NCBI RefSeq assembly: GCF_004521985.1
Contig: NZ_SBHZ01000004.1
Coordinates: 289,963 to 353,962 of the forward strand
Direction of reading: 5' to 3'
Length of the DNA: 64,000 nt
Source of the DNA: Ectopseudomonas khazarica
Lineage (GTDB): Bacteria; Pseudomonadota; Gammaproteobacteria; Pseudomonadales; Pseudomonadaceae
Of the stretch, positions 34,607-46,885 are shown one piece after another. The position numbers and the translations under genes are program-made. A model generated the notes under the pieces. The model made no database searches and was not told the DNA's origin. It saw only the letters and a program-made list of their open reading frames with translations. Within the stretch, counting starts at the first letter, position 1, and each line of letters starts with the position of its first letter.

Positions 34607-36196
34607 TCAGGTACTGAAACGCTCGAGCTGCTGGTTCAGTCGCAGCACTTCTCCCTGAATCATCGTGCTGACACCGACCACCTGCTCGACCTCCTCCTGA
34701 GTACGCTGAGCCAGCCCGGCAATGTGAGTGATGCGCTGATCGATGTCCTGCGCGACCTGGCTCTGCTGCTCGGAAGCCGTGGCGATCTGAGCATTCATGA
34801 CATTGATGCTGTCCACCGCCCCCGCGATGGTGCCGAGCACATCGGTGGCCTCACGGATATTGGTCAGATTGCCCTCGGCCAGGGCCGCGCTCTGCTGCAT
34901 CGCCACCACGGCGTCACGCGCCCCACTCTGCAGACGCTGGATCATCGCCTGGATTTCCCCCGTCGACTGTTGAGTGCGGCTGGCCAGGGTCCGCACCTCG
35001 TCGGCAACCACGGCGAAGCCACGTCCGGCTTCACCTGCGCGGGCAGCCTCGATCGCGGCATTGAGCGCCAGCAGGTTGGTTTGCTCGGCAATTCCGGTGA
35101 TGACTTCGAGCACCCGCCCCACGCCATTGCTTTCCTGCTCCAGGCGCTGCACCTGCTCACTGCTGTGGATCAACTGCGAGGCGAGCCTCGACACCTCGTC
35201 GGCCCCTTGCTGGATCACGCCAAGTCCCTGCTGTACGCAACTGTCGGCGTGCCGGGCCGACTGCGCGGCCTCGGCAGCATGGCGCGCCACCTGGGCGACG
35301 GTGGCACTCATTTCATTCATGGCCGTGGCAACCTGCTCGATATCCTCGTGCTGCTGACGCACACCGTCGCCGGCCACATTCGCCGCGCCGACCACGCCTT
35401 GCACGTCTTCAGCGGTACGCTCGCCGCTGACCTTGACCTCACCGAGAAGCTCGCGCACCTGCGCCTGCATGCGGTTGTAGCCGGCGAAAATACGACCGAT
35501 CTCGTTGTCGCTCAACTTCCCCATGAGGGTCTTGGTGAAGTCGCCAGAACCTACCCGGGTCAGTGAGTCTTCCACTTCGCGCAAACTCTGCATCAGCGGC
35601 CGCAGACCGAACTGCCGCCCCAGCACCACCAGCAGCAGAATGCCGAGCAGGCAGCCGAAGGCCAACAGCATCTGACTGCGCTGCCAGCGCTCGACATGCG
35701 CGGACATCAGCCCAACCGCCATGTCCATCTCGCGCAACAGGTCGACCGACTGTTTGCCCAACTGCTTCATGTCCACAGCGCTATCCCCTCCCGCTGCCTG
35801 CAACAGAGGCCCCCTGAAGGCTTGCCACAAGTCGCCGACCTTTTGCATCTGCGCCCTGATCTCGGGTGTCGCCAGCACCGCGACCTTGCGCTGCTCATTA
35901 CCGCTCAGCAGATCGCGATGAGCCTGATCGAACTGGGCCATGGTGGCTTCCAGTGTCGCCATGTCCAGTTGCCCCTGGCGAATCAGCAGGGCCTCCTTGG
36001 TCATTTTCTGGCTGAGCATGCGCTGCGCACCGGCAACGTTGATCGTTTCCGGAGAGACCGACAGGCTGAGATAGAGAGCGACGGACGCCACGAACGCCAT
36101 GGCGAACATCAGCGCATAGGAAAACAGGAACTGGTGATTCAGCGTACGCAGGCCGATGCTGCGCAGAAGCTGATCAAAGAAGGCGCTAGCTGACAT
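34607..36196 (-). CDS. Methyl-accepting chemotaxis protein with PilJ/NarX-like sensor domain
   Basis: 529 residues: membrane segment (about 23-45), periplasmic PilJ-type domain (about 46-175, with INVAGAQRMLSQKMTKEALL resembling the NarX/NarQ nitrate P-box region), second membrane segment (about 177-195), HAMP, and a cytoplasmic signalling domain with hairpin tip [35 protein letters not shown]. Similar in layout to the Pseudomonas nitrate receptor McpN, so nitrate or nitrite is a candidate ligand. It is not part of the pil-chp cluster 13 kb away. Transcribed alone. A 23-base inverted repeat (36284-36306) lies upstream. Confidence 0.9.
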   Translation of the reverse strand: MSASAFFDQLLRSIGLRTLNHQFLFSYALMFAMAFVASVALYLSLSVSPETINVAGAQRMLSQKMTKEALLIRQGQLDMATLEATMAQFDQAHRDLLSGNEQRKVAVLATPEIRAQMQKVGDLWQAFRGPLLQAAGGDSAVDMKQLGKQSVDLLREMDMAVGLMSAHVERWQRSQMLLAFGCLLGILLLVVLGRQFGLRPLMQSLREVEDSLTRVGSGDFTKTLMGKLSDNEIGRIFAGYNRMQAQVRELLGEVKVSGERTAEDVQGVVGAANVAGDGVRQQHEDIEQVATAMNEMSATVAQVARHAAEAAQSARHADSCVQQGLGVIQQGADEVSRLASQLIHSSEQVQRLEQESNGVGRVLEVITGIAEQTNLLALNAAIEAARAGEAGRGFAVVADEVRTLASRTQQSTGEIQAMIQRLQSGARDAVVAMQQSAALAEGNLTNIREATDVLGTIAGAVDSINVMNAQIATASEQQSQVAQDIDQRITHIAGLAQRTQEEVEQVVGVSTMIQGEVLRLNQQLERFST

Positions 36197-36342
36197 GGCG
36201 AACTCCTGTCGCGTGCAGAAGCGAACCTCGCCAACCCTCCCTGGCTTGGGAATCCCGGCACCAGAACCCTGGCACCGGAGGGAGGAACGCCATGGCGGGG
36301 CGTTCCACTGGTTGCAATCGAACGATCAGACTGGAGCATAGA

Positions 36343-36807
36343 TCACTCTCCAGCCGGCATGGCCTGCCGGAGAGAATTTCCGCCGAACTGTCGGCCCGTG
36401 GCGCCAAAGCCAGGGCACTGGGCGCCGAGACGGTCCTTCACATAGGTGATCTCGGTCTTGCCGTGCGGCGCAGGCAACCCATCCTCGCCGAGGTTGACGA
36501 AGACCAGCTTGTCGATGGTGAGGATGCTCTTGCGGGTGATCTTGTTGCGTACTTCGCAACGCAGGGTGATCGAGGTGCGGCCGAACTCGCTGGCGGTGAT
36601 GCCCAGTTCGATGATGTCGCTCTGGCGCGCCGAACTGACGAAGTTGATCTCGGAAATGAACTTGGTGACCACGCGCTGGTTGTCGAGCTGGACGATGGCG
36701 TAGATCGCCGCCTCCTCGTCGATCCACTTCAGCAGGCTGCCGCCGAACAGGGTGCCATTGGGGTTGAGATCCTCAGGCTTGATCCACTTGCGGGTATGGA
36801 AATTCAT
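36343..36807 (-). CDS. Acyl-CoA thioesterase (hotdog fold, YciA-like)
   Basis: 154 residues. MNFHTRKWIKPEDLNPNGTLFGGSLLKWIDEEAAIYAI contains the NxxGTLFGGxLLxWxD active-site helix of the hotdog acyl-CoA hydrolases; the conserved Asn and Asp are present. ITRKSILTIDKLVFVNLGEDGLPAPH completes the fold. Hydrolyses acyl-CoA to free acid and CoA; chain-length preference unknown. ATG 36807 chosen with AAGGAG upstream; the much longer in-frame extension would run across the ahcY promoter side. Confidence 0.9.
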   Translation of the reverse strand: MNFHTRKWIKPEDLNPNGTLFGGSLLKWIDEEAAIYAIVQLDNQRVVTKFISEINFVSSARQSDIIELGITASEFGRTSITLRCEVRNKITRKSILTIDKLVFVNLGEDGLPAPHGKTEITYVKDRLGAQCPGFGATGRQFGGNSLRQAMPAGE

Positions 36808-36916
36808 GCATGGTTCTCCTTGCCAGGTTGGGCGACCATCATGCACCGCCGTCACCGTGCCTGTCGTGGCAGGCACGGCTATGGTTTCGATAGCCGGGCA
36901 AATACGACGGAAAGCC

Positions 36917-38498
<1,582 letters not shown>

Positions 38499-38509
38499 TC
38501 ACAGCCACA

Positions 38510-38578
38510 AGCGGCAAGCCGCAAGCTGCAGGACGGGACCCGTTCCCCCTTGCAGCTTGAGGCTTGCAGCTTGCCGCT
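38510..38578. repeat. REP-like imperfect hairpin between ahcY and metF
   Basis: AGCGGCAAGC (38510-38519) pairs with GCTTGCCGCT (38569-38578), and inside it CAAGCTGCA (38522-38530) pairs with TGCAGCTTG (38551-38559). Sequences built from GCAAGCTGCAAGC units are common intergenic repeats in Pseudomonas. It may end or modulate the ahcY transcript ahead of metF. Confidence 0.65.
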
Positions 38579-38596
38579 GGGAAGGGAACCTTCTCC

Positions 38597-39442
38597 ATGA
38601 GTCAAGAACGCCGTTACAGCTTCGAGTTCTTCCCGACCAAGACCGAAGCCGGGCACGAAAAACTGCTGAACGTGGCGCGCCAGCTGGCGAGCTACAACCC
38701 CGACTTCTTCTCCTGCACCTATGGTGCCGGGGGCTCCACCCGTGACCGCACGCTGAACACCGTGCTGCAGCTCGACGGCGAAGTGAAGGTGCCGACCGCA
38801 CCGCACCTGTCCTGCGTCGGCGACAGCAAGGCCGAGCTGCGCGAACTGCTGACCCTGTACAAGGACGCCGGCATCAAGCGCATCGTCGCCCTGCGTGGCG
38901 ACCTGCCCTCGGGCATGGGCATGGCCAGCGGCGAGCTGCGCTACGCCAACGAGCTGGTCGAGTTCATCCGCAACGAAACGGGCGATCACTTCCACATCGA
39001 AATCGCCGCCTACCCGGAAATGCATCCGCAGGCGCGCAACTTCGAGAGCGACATCGCCAACTTCGTGCGCAAGGCCAAGGCCGGCGCCAACAGCGCCATC
39101 ACCCAGTACTTCTTCAACGCCGACAGCTATTTCCACTTCGTCGAGCGCGTGCAGAAACTGGGCGTCGACCTGCCGATCGTGCCGGGCATCATGCCCATCA
39201 CCAACTACAGCAAGCTGGCGCGTTTCTCCGACGCCTGCGGCGCGGAGATCCCGCGCTGGGTACGCAAGCAGCTGGAAGCCTACGGCGATGACGTCGAAAG
39301 CATCCAGGCCTTCGGCCAACAGGTGATCAGCGAGATGTGCGAACGCCTGCTCGACGGTGGCGCACCGGGCCTGCACTTCTATACGCTGAACCAGGCCGAC
39401 CCCAGCCTGGCCATCTGGAACAACCTCAAACTGCCACGCTGA
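38597..39442 (+). CDS. metF: 5,10-methylenetetrahydrofolate reductase
   Basis: 281 residues, full-length bacterial MetF. Reduces methylene-THF to methyl-THF with FAD, supplying methyl groups to homocysteine. YSFEFFPTKTEAGHEKLL is the N-terminal signature with the catalytic Glu. SCTYGAGGSTRDRTL and ALRGDLPSG are folate and flavin contacts, and IVPGIMPITNYSKL follows. Start 38597 chosen. The GAAGG ribosome site (38581-38585) could pair with CCTTC at 38589-38593, which would partly hide it. Downstream is a UUCG-capped hairpin. Confidence 0.96.
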   Translation: MSQERRYSFEFFPTKTEAGHEKLLNVARQLASYNPDFFSCTYGAGGSTRDRTLNTVLQLDGEVKVPTAPHLSCVGDSKAELRELLTLYKDAGIKRIVALRGDLPSGMGMASGELRYANELVEFIRNETGDHFHIEIAAYPEMHPQARNFESDIANFVRKAKAGANSAITQYFFNADSYFHFVERVQKLGVDLPIVPGIMPITNYSKLARFSDACGAEIPRWVRKQLEAYGDDVESIQAFGQQVISEMCERLLDGGAPGLHFYTLNQADPSLAIWNNLKLPR

Positions 39443-39454
39443 GGCAGTTCACCC

Positions 39455-39478
39455 GCAGGCTGCCTTCGGGCAGCCTGC
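39455..39478 (+). terminator. Strong UUCG-tetraloop hairpin after metF
   Basis: Perfect 10-bp stem GCAGGCTGCC / GGCAGCCTGC closed by TTCG, 12 bases after the metF stop. There is no T tract, so it may be a 3-prime stabiliser or a Rho-dependent end rather than a classic terminator. Confidence 0.6.
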
Positions 39479-39518
39479 TCGCGTCACACCCCGCCTTGCC
39501 GCCGAAGGATCGCCTGCC

Positions 39519-40892
39519 ATGCTCAAACGCTCCACGATCAATGCCTCAGTCAGCCCCAAGGGCAGCCTGGAAACGCTCTCGCAACGCGAGGTGCAGCAAC
39601 TGCGTGAAACCGGTTCGGGCAGCGTCTATCGCCTGTTCCGCCAATGTGCACTGGCAATCCTCAACACCGGCTCGCACAGCGACAACGCCAAGACCATCCT
39701 CGAGGCATACCCGGATTTCGAGGTGAAGATCCACCAGCAGGATCGCGGCATTCGCCTGGAACTGCTGAACGCTCCCGCCGACGCCTTCGTCGATGGCGAG
39801 ATGATCGCCAGCACCCGTGAAATGCTCTTCAGCGCCCTGCGCGACATCGTCTACACGCAGAGCGAGCTGGAGAACAAGCGCATCGACCTGGACAGTTCGG
39901 AAGGCATCACCGACTACGTCTTCCACCTGCTGCGCAACGCTCACACACTGCGCAGTGGCGTCGAACCGAAGATGGTGGTGTGCTGGGGCGGACACTCGAT
40001 CAGCTCCGAGGAGTACAAGTACACCAAGAAGGTCGGTCATGAGCTGGGCCTGCGCGGCCTGGACATCTGCACCGGTTGCGGCCCCGGCGTGATGAAGGGG
40101 CCGATGAAGGGCGCCACCATCAGCCACGCCAAGCAGCGCAACCTCACCGGCCGCTACCTGGGCCTGACCGAGCCGGGCATCATCGCGGCGGAAGCACCGA
40201 ACCCCATCGTCAACGAGCTGGTGATCCTGCCGGATATCGAAAAACGCCTGGAAGCGTTCGTGCGCGTCGGGCACGGCATCATCATCTTCCCGGGCGGCGC
40301 CGGCACCGCCGAGGAGTTCCTTTACCTGCTGGGCATCCTCACCCACCCGGACAACCAGGACCTGCCCTTCCCGGTCATCCTCACCGGGCCGAAGAGCGCC
40401 AGCACCTATCTGCAGCAGCTGCACGACTTCATCGGCGCGACCCTCGGCGAAGCCGCGCAGCAGCGCTATCGCATGATCGTCAACGATCCGGCCGAGGTGG
40501 CCCGCGAGATGGCGGTCGGGATCAAGGCCGTGCGCCAGTTCCGCCGGGAACGCAACGACGCCTTCCACTTCAACTGGCTGCTGAAGATCGACGAGAGTTT
40601 CCAGCATCCGTTCGAGCCGACCCACGACGCCATGGCCAGCCTCAACCTGACCCGCGAGCAGCCGCTGCATCATCTCGCGGCCAATCTGCGTCGGGCCTTC
40701 TCCGGCATCGTCGCGGGCAACGTCAAGGAAAACGGCATTCGCCTGATCGAAGAGAACGGCCCTTACGAGATCAAGGGTGACGCCAGCATCATGGCGCCCC
40801 TGGACCGACTGCTGCAGGCCTTCGTCGAACAGCACCGGATGAAGCTGCCCGGTGGCACGGCCTACGAGCCCTGCTACCGCGTCGTGTCCTGA
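39519..40892 (+). CDS. ppnN: PpnN (YgdH) nucleotide 5-prime-monophosphate nucleosidase
   Basis: 457 residues, matching E. coli PpnN. It splits nucleoside monophosphates into base and ribose 5-phosphate. The central LOG-family core contains FPGGAGTAEEFLYLLGIL (PGGxGTxxE motif) and the segment GLDICTGCGPGVMKGPMKGA. N- and C-terminal extensions around it are the parts that bind (p)ppGpp in the E. coli enzyme. GAAGGA precedes the ATG at 39519. Transcribed as a single gene by spacing. Confidence 0.93.
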   Translation: MLKRSTINASVSPKGSLETLSQREVQQLRETGSGSVYRLFRQCALAILNTGSHSDNAKTILEAYPDFEVKIHQQDRGIRLELLNAPADAFVDGEMIASTREMLFSALRDIVYTQSELENKRIDLDSSEGITDYVFHLLRNAHTLRSGVEPKMVVCWGGHSISSEEYKYTKKVGHELGLRGLDICTGCGPGVMKGPMKGATISHAKQRNLTGRYLGLTEPGIIAAEAPNPIVNELVILPDIEKRLEAFVRVGHGIIIFPGGAGTAEEFLYLLGILTHPDNQDLPFPVILTGPKSASTYLQQLHDFIGATLGEAAQQRYRMIVNDPAEVAREMAVGIKAVRQFRRERNDAFHFNWLLKIDESFQHPFEPTHDAMASLNLTREQPLHHLAANLRRAFSGIVAGNVKENGIRLIEENGPYEIKGDASIMAPLDRLLQAFVEQHRMKLPGGTAYEPCYRVVS

Positions 40893-40928
40893 ACGCGCCT
40901 GCCGGGGCGCACCCTTGCTGCGCCCCAG

Positions 40929-40946
40929 CCCCCTTGCCGAAGGGGG
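40929..40946 (+). terminator. Hairpin after ppnN
   Basis: CCCCCTT-GCCG-AAGGGGG, a perfect 7-bp stem 36 bases after the ppnN stop and just before the next gene. No T tract; termination is possible but weakly supported. Confidence 0.4.
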
Positions 40947-40960
40947 ACTATGCTTAAGCC

Positions 40961-41731
40961 ATGAGAGCAGTCGTACGCGTCGTCATTGGCCTGCAGCTGA
41001 TGTGCTGCGTGGCCCTCGGCCTACGGGCCGAACCCTTGCGCCTGGTCACCGAGGCGTGGCCGCCTTATGTCTACGAGGAAAACGGCCAGCCGACCGGGCT
41101 CGACTACGAAATCACCCGCGAGGTGCTGCGCCGTCTGGGCCGCGAGATGCAGCTGCAGTTCATGCCCTGGAAGCGCTGCCTGCTGGCCATGCAGCAAGGG
41201 CAGGCCGACGGTATCCTGGACGTCTTCTACCACCCGTCGCGCGAGGCCAGCATGCAGTTCGCCTCGGAGCCGCTGAGCGACATCGAGTTCGTGCTGTTCT
41301 ACTCGCGCAGCCGGCCCTTCCGCTATCGCCACATCGACGACCTGCGCGGCCTGGTGATCGGCATCTCCCCTGGCTACTGGTACAACGACGAGGCGTTTCG
41401 CACCGCGCAGACCTTCCGTCGCGAGGAAGGCCCCAGTCACGAGGCCAACATCGGCAAGCTGGCACGCCACCGTGTCGATCTGGTGGTGAACGATCGTCGC
41501 ACCGGTATCTTCCTGGCCAGCCGCCTGGGGCTGGGCCGCAAGATCAGCTACAACGCGACGCCGGTCGGCCATGACCATCTCTACCTGGCGCTGGCCAGGA
41601 CAGCGGAGTTGCGCGCCCTGGCCCAGGCCTTCAGCGAGGAACTGCGCCGTTTCAAGGCCGAGCCGGCCTATGCCGAGCTGCAGGCGCGCTACGCCGAATT
41701 GTCCGGCGCCGACGAAGTCTCCGCGCCGTGA
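40961..41731 (+). CDS. Orphan periplasmic solute-binding protein (SBP_bac_3 family)
   Basis: 256 residues. Signal peptide RVVIGLQLMCCVALGLRA, then EPLRLVTEAWPPYVYEENGQPTGLDYEITREVLRRLG, the family 3 opening, and MQLQFMPWKRCLLAMQQGQADGILDVFYHPSR, typical of the Pseudomonas orphan group with a PWxR/K segment. Related to the protein at 2444-3202 but clearly divergent. No transporter genes are adjacent. Ligand unknown. No clear ribosome site before the ATG, so the start is less certain. Confidence 0.85.
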   Translation: MRAVVRVVIGLQLMCCVALGLRAEPLRLVTEAWPPYVYEENGQPTGLDYEITREVLRRLGREMQLQFMPWKRCLLAMQQGQADGILDVFYHPSREASMQFASEPLSDIEFVLFYSRSRPFRYRHIDDLRGLVIGISPGYWYNDEAFRTAQTFRREEGPSHEANIGKLARHRVDLVVNDRRTGIFLASRLGLGRKISYNATPVGHDHLYLALARTAELRALAQAFSEELRRFKAEPAYAELQARYAELSGADEVSAP

Positions 41732-41920
41732 ACCAGCCGACAGGCTGGTAGATGCGCAACGCGCAAGCTCTGTTATACTCGGGCCTTCCCGCCAGGCTTG
41801 CGCCCGGATGCTGGTTCTCGGAAGCCAGCAGTACCGGACGGGATCATGCCCCCCACGCGTGATTCAAGCCAGGCAATATCACCCCATAGGGCCACGCCCT
41901 CACTACGTACAGGATTGCCC
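41732..41920 (+). promoter_or_regulatory. Leader region of the RhlE-type helicase gene
   Basis: A TATACT -10 box (41774-41779) lies about 140 bases before the helicase ATG, without a good -35 hexamer. If used, it gives a long untranslated leader, a feature seen in cold-induced RNA helicase mRNAs. An in-frame ATG at 41798 is unlikely to be the real start. Confidence 0.4.
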
Positions 41921-43810
41921 ATGTCCTTTGCTTCCCTCGGTCTCTCCGAGGCTCTAGTCCGTGCGATCGAATCCGCCGGCTATACCCAGCCCACTCCGGT
42001 GCAACAGCGGGCCATTCCCGCCGTGTTGCAAGGTCGCGATCTGATGGTGGCGGCCCAGACGGGCACGGGCAAGACTGCAGGTTTCGCCCTGCCGATTCTC
42101 GAACGCCTGTTCCCGGCCGGCCATCCGGACCGCGAACAGCGCCATGGCCCGAAGCAACCGCGCGTGCTGGTGCTGACGCCCACCCGCGAGCTGGCTGCCC
42201 AGGTGCATGACAGCTTCAAGATCTACGCCCGCGACCTGAAGTTCGTCAGCGCCTGCATCTTCGGTGGCGTCGGCCTGAACCCGCAGGTCCAGGCACTGGC
42301 CAAGGGCGTCGACGTACTCGTCGCCTGCCCCGGCCGCCTGCTCGACCTCGCCGGCCAGGGCAGCGTGGACCTTTCCCACGTGGAAATCCTGGTACTGGAC
42401 GAAGCCGACCGCATGCTCGACATGGGCTTCATCCATGACGTCAAGAAGGTGCTCGCGCGCCTGCCGGCGCAGCGCCAGAACCTGCTGTTCTCGGCGACCT
42501 TCTCCAAGGACATCACCGATCTCGCCGGCAAGCTGCTGCACAATCCCGAGCGCATCGAGGTCACGCCGCCGAACACCACCGTCGAGCGCATCGAGCAGCG
42601 TGTGTTCCGCCTGGCCGCCAGTCACAAGCGCGCACTGCTTGCGCACCTGATCACTCAGGGTGCCTGGGAACAGGTACTGGTGTTCACCCGTACCAAGCAC
42701 GGCGCCAATCGCCTGGCCGAATACCTCGACAAGCATGGCCTGCCGGCTGCCGCGATCCACGGCAACAAGAGCCAGAACGCCCGCACCAAGGCCCTGGCCG
42801 ACTTCAAGGCGAACAAGGTACGCATACTGGTCGCCACCGATATCGCCGCCCGCGGCCTGGACATCGACCAACTGCCGCACGTGGTCAACTTCGAGCTGCC
42901 CAACGTCGAGGAGGACTACGTTCACCGCATCGGCCGCACCGGCCGTGCCGGACGTAGCGGCGAGGCCATCTCGCTGGTCGCCCCGGACGAGGAGAAGCTG
43001 CTCAAGAGCATCGAGCGCATGACCAAGCAGAAGATCCCCGATGGCGATCTGATGGGCTTCGATGCCAGCACCGTGGAGGCCGAGCGCCCCGAGGCGCGCG
43101 AACCACGCCAGCCGCGCAACGCCGGCCAGAAGAAACAGAAGGCCGAGTCCGGCGCCAAGCCCAAGGGCGAGCACCAGAACGGCGGCCGCAAGGACAAGGG
43201 CAAGGACGGCGGCAAGGATCAGAAGGCCAAGCCGCAGGGGCAGAAGCGCCGCCGCGGACAACGCGATGACACGGGCCAGGGCCAGCCCGCAGCGGCGATT
43301 CCCGCCCTGCCGCCAGATCGTGACCCGGAAGAGTTCCTCGACGACGATATCGACAATTTCGGCAACCGCGTCGACTACGTCAGCCCGGTCCAGAACAAGC
43401 AACAGGGGCGTGGCCGTCGTTCGAGCGGCACCCCTGGCAACGGCGGTACCCAGCAGGGTCAAGGCCAGCGCCAGAGCAACAAGGGCCCGCGCAACAACAA
43501 TGGCGCCGGCGCCGGCAATGGCGCCAACAAGAACCGTCGCCAGGGCAATGGCCAGGGCCAGGGGCGCAACGGTGCCAACCGTGGCCGTGGCCGCGCTGCC
43601 CATGACGGCCGCGTCACCTCGCTCGACCGCGACGAGCTGCCGCGTGCAGAGGCTGCCGTGCGCAGCCCGCGCGACAAGCAGCCAGTCATCGTGCACAAGA
43701 GTTCGCGCCTGGACCGTTTCCCCACGGCCGAGCAACTCGATGAGCTGAGCAACAGCAACCGCCCTCGCGGCGAGAAGCCGGCACTGCTGACGCGCAACCG
43801 CGACGAGTGA
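41921..43810 (+). CDS. rhlE: DEAD-box RNA helicase, RhlE type
   Basis: 629 residues. Helicase core 1-380: Q motif [14 protein letters not shown], Walker [19 protein letters not shown] box [16 protein letters not shown] (LLFSATF), [11 protein letters not shown] and [11 protein letters not shown]. The remaining ~240 residues are a disordered, basic and Gly/Gln/Asn-rich tail (for example [22 protein letters not shown]) that probably binds RNA. RhlE-type helicases act in RNA decay and ribosome assembly, often in the cold. ATG 41921 gives the usual [17 protein letters not shown] start. A strong terminator follows. Confidence 0.94.
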   Translation: MSFASLGLSEALVRAIESAGYTQPTPVQQRAIPAVLQGRDLMVAAQTGTGKTAGFALPILERLFPAGHPDREQRHGPKQPRVLVLTPTRELAAQVHDSFKIYARDLKFVSACIFGGVGLNPQVQALAKGVDVLVACPGRLLDLAGQGSVDLSHVEILVLDEADRMLDMGFIHDVKKVLARLPAQRQNLLFSATFSKDITDLAGKLLHNPERIEVTPPNTTVERIEQRVFRLAASHKRALLAHLITQGAWEQVLVFTRTKHGANRLAEYLDKHGLPAAAIHGNKSQNARTKALADFKANKVRILVATDIAARGLDIDQLPHVVNFELPNVEEDYVHRIGRTGRAGRSGEAISLVAPDEEKLLKSIERMTKQKIPDGDLMGFDASTVEAERPEAREPRQPRNAGQKKQKAESGAKPKGEHQNGGRKDKGKDGGKDQKAKPQGQKRRRGQRDDTGQGQPAAAIPALPPDRDPEEFLDDDIDNFGNRVDYVSPVQNKQQGRGRRSSGTPGNGGTQQGQGQRQSNKGPRNNNGAGAGNGANKNRRQGNGQGQGRNGANRGRGRAAHDGRVTSLDRDELPRAEAAVRSPRDKQPVIVHKSSRLDRFPTAEQLDELSNSNRPRGEKPALLTRNRDE

Positions 43811-43825
43811 GCGCCGACGCAGCAA

Positions 43826-43857
43826 CAAAAACGCCGCCCCTGAGGGCGGCGTTTTCG
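43826..43857 (+). terminator. Rho-independent terminator after the helicase gene
   Basis: Stem AACGCCGCCC (43830-43839) / GGGCGGCGTT (43844-43853) with a 4-base loop and flanking A and T runs; about 20 bases after the stop codon. Confidence 0.93.
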
Positions 43858-43887
43858 TTTAGGGGAAAAGGCGAGTGGATAACCACC

Positions 43888-43926
43888 CCTCTCCCCTCTG
43901 GCCTCTTTCCCATGAATGGGAGAGGG
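43888..43926. repeat. GC-rich CCCTCTCCC/GGGAGAGGG intergenic repeat, copy B
   Basis: CCCCTCTCCCC is followed by TCCCAT-GA-ATGGGA (43908-43921) and GAGAGGG. Related in composition to the element at 26787-26858. Probably a dispersed repeat. Confidence 0.5.
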
Positions 43927-43960
43927 TCATCAGACGGCCGCTGGCTGGCGGCCGCCTTCC

Positions 43961-44536
43961 TTACTGGCGAACGCCTTCGATCGAAATGATCAGCTCGACG
44001 GTCTCCGAAGCCGGGCCGAGGTCCATGGCGATGTCGAAGTCCTTCAGCTTCAGGGTCGTGGTGCCTTCGAAACCGGCGCGGTAGCCGCCCCACGGGTCCT
44101 TGCCTTCACCGATGAACTTGGCCGCGATCACCACCGGCTTGGTCACGCCGTTGAGGGTCAGGTTGCCGGTGACATCAGCGGTGCCTTCGCCGGTGGACTT
44201 GACCGAGGTGGACTCGAAGGTCGCGGTGTCGTGCTTGCTGGCATTGAGGAAGTCGGCACTGCGGATGTGCTTGTCGCGCTCGGCGTGGTTGGTGTCGACG
44301 CTGGCGGTCTTCAGGCTCACGCTGACCTTGCTGGCCTCGGGGTTGGCGGCGTCGAAGCTGAACTTGCCGTCGAAATCCTTGAAGGTGCCGTACAGCCAGC
44401 TGTAGCCCAGGTGGCTGATCTTGAAGTTGACGAAGGCATGCTGGCCTTGCTTGTCGATGGCATAGTCGGCCGCCATGGCCTGCCCGCCGATCAGGGCGGA
44501 ACCCATAACCAGTGCAGCGAGGGCATTCTTCAACAT
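43961..44536 (-). CDS. yceI: YceI-family periplasmic protein
   Basis: 191 residues. Signal peptide [22 protein letters not shown], then [40 protein letters not shown], the lipocalin-like YceI domain, which binds polyisoprenoid lipids in characterised members. [24 protein letters not shown] is the second conserved segment. The function in Pseudomonas is not settled. Follows the cytochrome b561 gene on the same strand (59 bases), the same pairing as yceJ-yceI in E. coli. Confidence 0.94.
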   Translation of the reverse strand: MLKNALAALVMGSALIGGQAMAADYAIDKQGQHAFVNFKISHLGYSWLYGTFKDFDGKFSFDAANPEASKVSVSLKTASVDTNHAERDKHIRSADFLNASKHDTATFESTSVKSTGEGTADVTGNLTLNGVTKPVVIAAKFIGEGKDPWGGYRAGFEGTTTLKLKDFDIAMDLGPASETVELIISIEGVRQ

Positions 44537-44595
44537 GGGTGTTCTCCTTGCGAGGTTGTCGATCTAGGTGGGCCTTGGCCCGATGATGAATAGCT

Positions 44596-45141
44596 TCAGC
44601 GCCCGAACATCCGCAGCAGGGTGCTGTCGCGGTCGATGAAATGGTGCTTGAGTGCGGCCAGGCCGTGCACGACCGCGAAGATCACCAGGCCCCAGGCCAG
44701 GTATTCGTGGATATCACCGGCGATATCTTCCTGGTGCTCGATGCCCGTCAGGGTGGCGGGCACGCTGAACAGCCCGAATACCTCGATACCACGGCCATCC
44801 GCGGTGGAAATCAGGTAACCGGAGAGCATCACGCCGAACAGGCCCAGGTAGAGCGCGGCATGGCCCAGCCTGGAGGCCAGGCGGGTGAGCGCGCCATGGT
44901 TCTCCAGCGCCGCTGGCGCCGGGTTGAACAGGCGCCACAACACGCGCAGCAGCATGGTCGCGAACAGCAGGATGCCGATGCTCTTGTGCAGGTCCGGCGC
45001 ACTCTGGCGCCAGGGGTCGTAATAGCTGAGCCCGACCATCCAGAAACCGAGGGCGAAGAGGCCGAACACGGCCAACGCCACCAACCAGTGCAACAGCACG
45101 CTGACCAGACCGTAACGAGCAGAGGTATTACGCCATTGCAT
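44596..45141 (-). CDS. Cytochrome b561 (YceJ/CybB family)
   Basis: 181 residues, four hydrophobic helices. Haem-ligand His candidates are in SVLLHWLVALAVFG, HKSIGILLFATMLLRVLWRL, RLGHAALYLGLFGVMLSGYL and IHEYLAWGLVIFAVVHGLAALKHHF. Inner-membrane di-haem electron carrier; in YceI operons it may feed electrons to a lipid-linked process. Start 45141 has AGGAAG upstream; the in-frame ATG at 45159 does not fit that site. Confidence 0.92.
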   Translation of the reverse strand: MQWRNTSARYGLVSVLLHWLVALAVFGLFALGFWMVGLSYYDPWRQSAPDLHKSIGILLFATMLLRVLWRLFNPAPAALENHGALTRLASRLGHAALYLGLFGVMLSGYLISTADGRGIEVFGLFSVPATLTGIEHQEDIAGDIHEYLAWGLVIFAVVHGLAALKHHFIDRDSTLLRMFGR

Positions 45142-45396
45142 GGGGACTTCCTGATTCAATTTCCGAGCAAGACTAACGGCAAATATATCGATTTAAAGCG
45201 GAAAATTTCGCTATGAAACATCGAGAAATGCGATAGCTAATTTCCATGCCTTCAAGCCGATCGGATTAGTGCGCCGCCGCTGCCGCAAAGTTCGCAAGTA
45301 TGGCTACAGGCGGCGCAAAACACCGGACCAGCGGCAGTTTCCATCCCCGCGCGCGCCTTCTGGTAGGCTGTGCCGCCGAACAGCGGGAGATTTCTC

Positions 45397-46800
<1,404 letters not shown>

Positions 46801-46885
46801 CGACGACGGCCAGCGGCAAGTAACAGCGCAGAGGCGCAGTGCTTTACACTTGCCGCTTCGAACTCGTCGCTCAGTAGCTATTCAT

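Noticed and set aside
36284..36306. Inverted repeat GGAACGCC-7-GGCGTTCC between the thioesterase and chemoreceptor genes as a terminator
   Set aside because: No T tract on either strand and a GC-rich context; it may be an operator or chance, so it is noted only in the receptor entry.
41954..43828. A 624-codon open frame opposite the helicase gene, and similar long frames opposite metK, tktA, ppnN and the symporter gene
   Set aside because: No recognisable domains or ribosome sites; they are shadows of well-identified genes on the other strand.
45142..45396. The bioA upstream region examined for a biotin (BirA) operator
   Set aside because: No match to the long BirA palindrome was seen. The AT-rich palindromic words there (near 45190-45235) may serve the divergent cytochrome gene instead, but are too weak to call.
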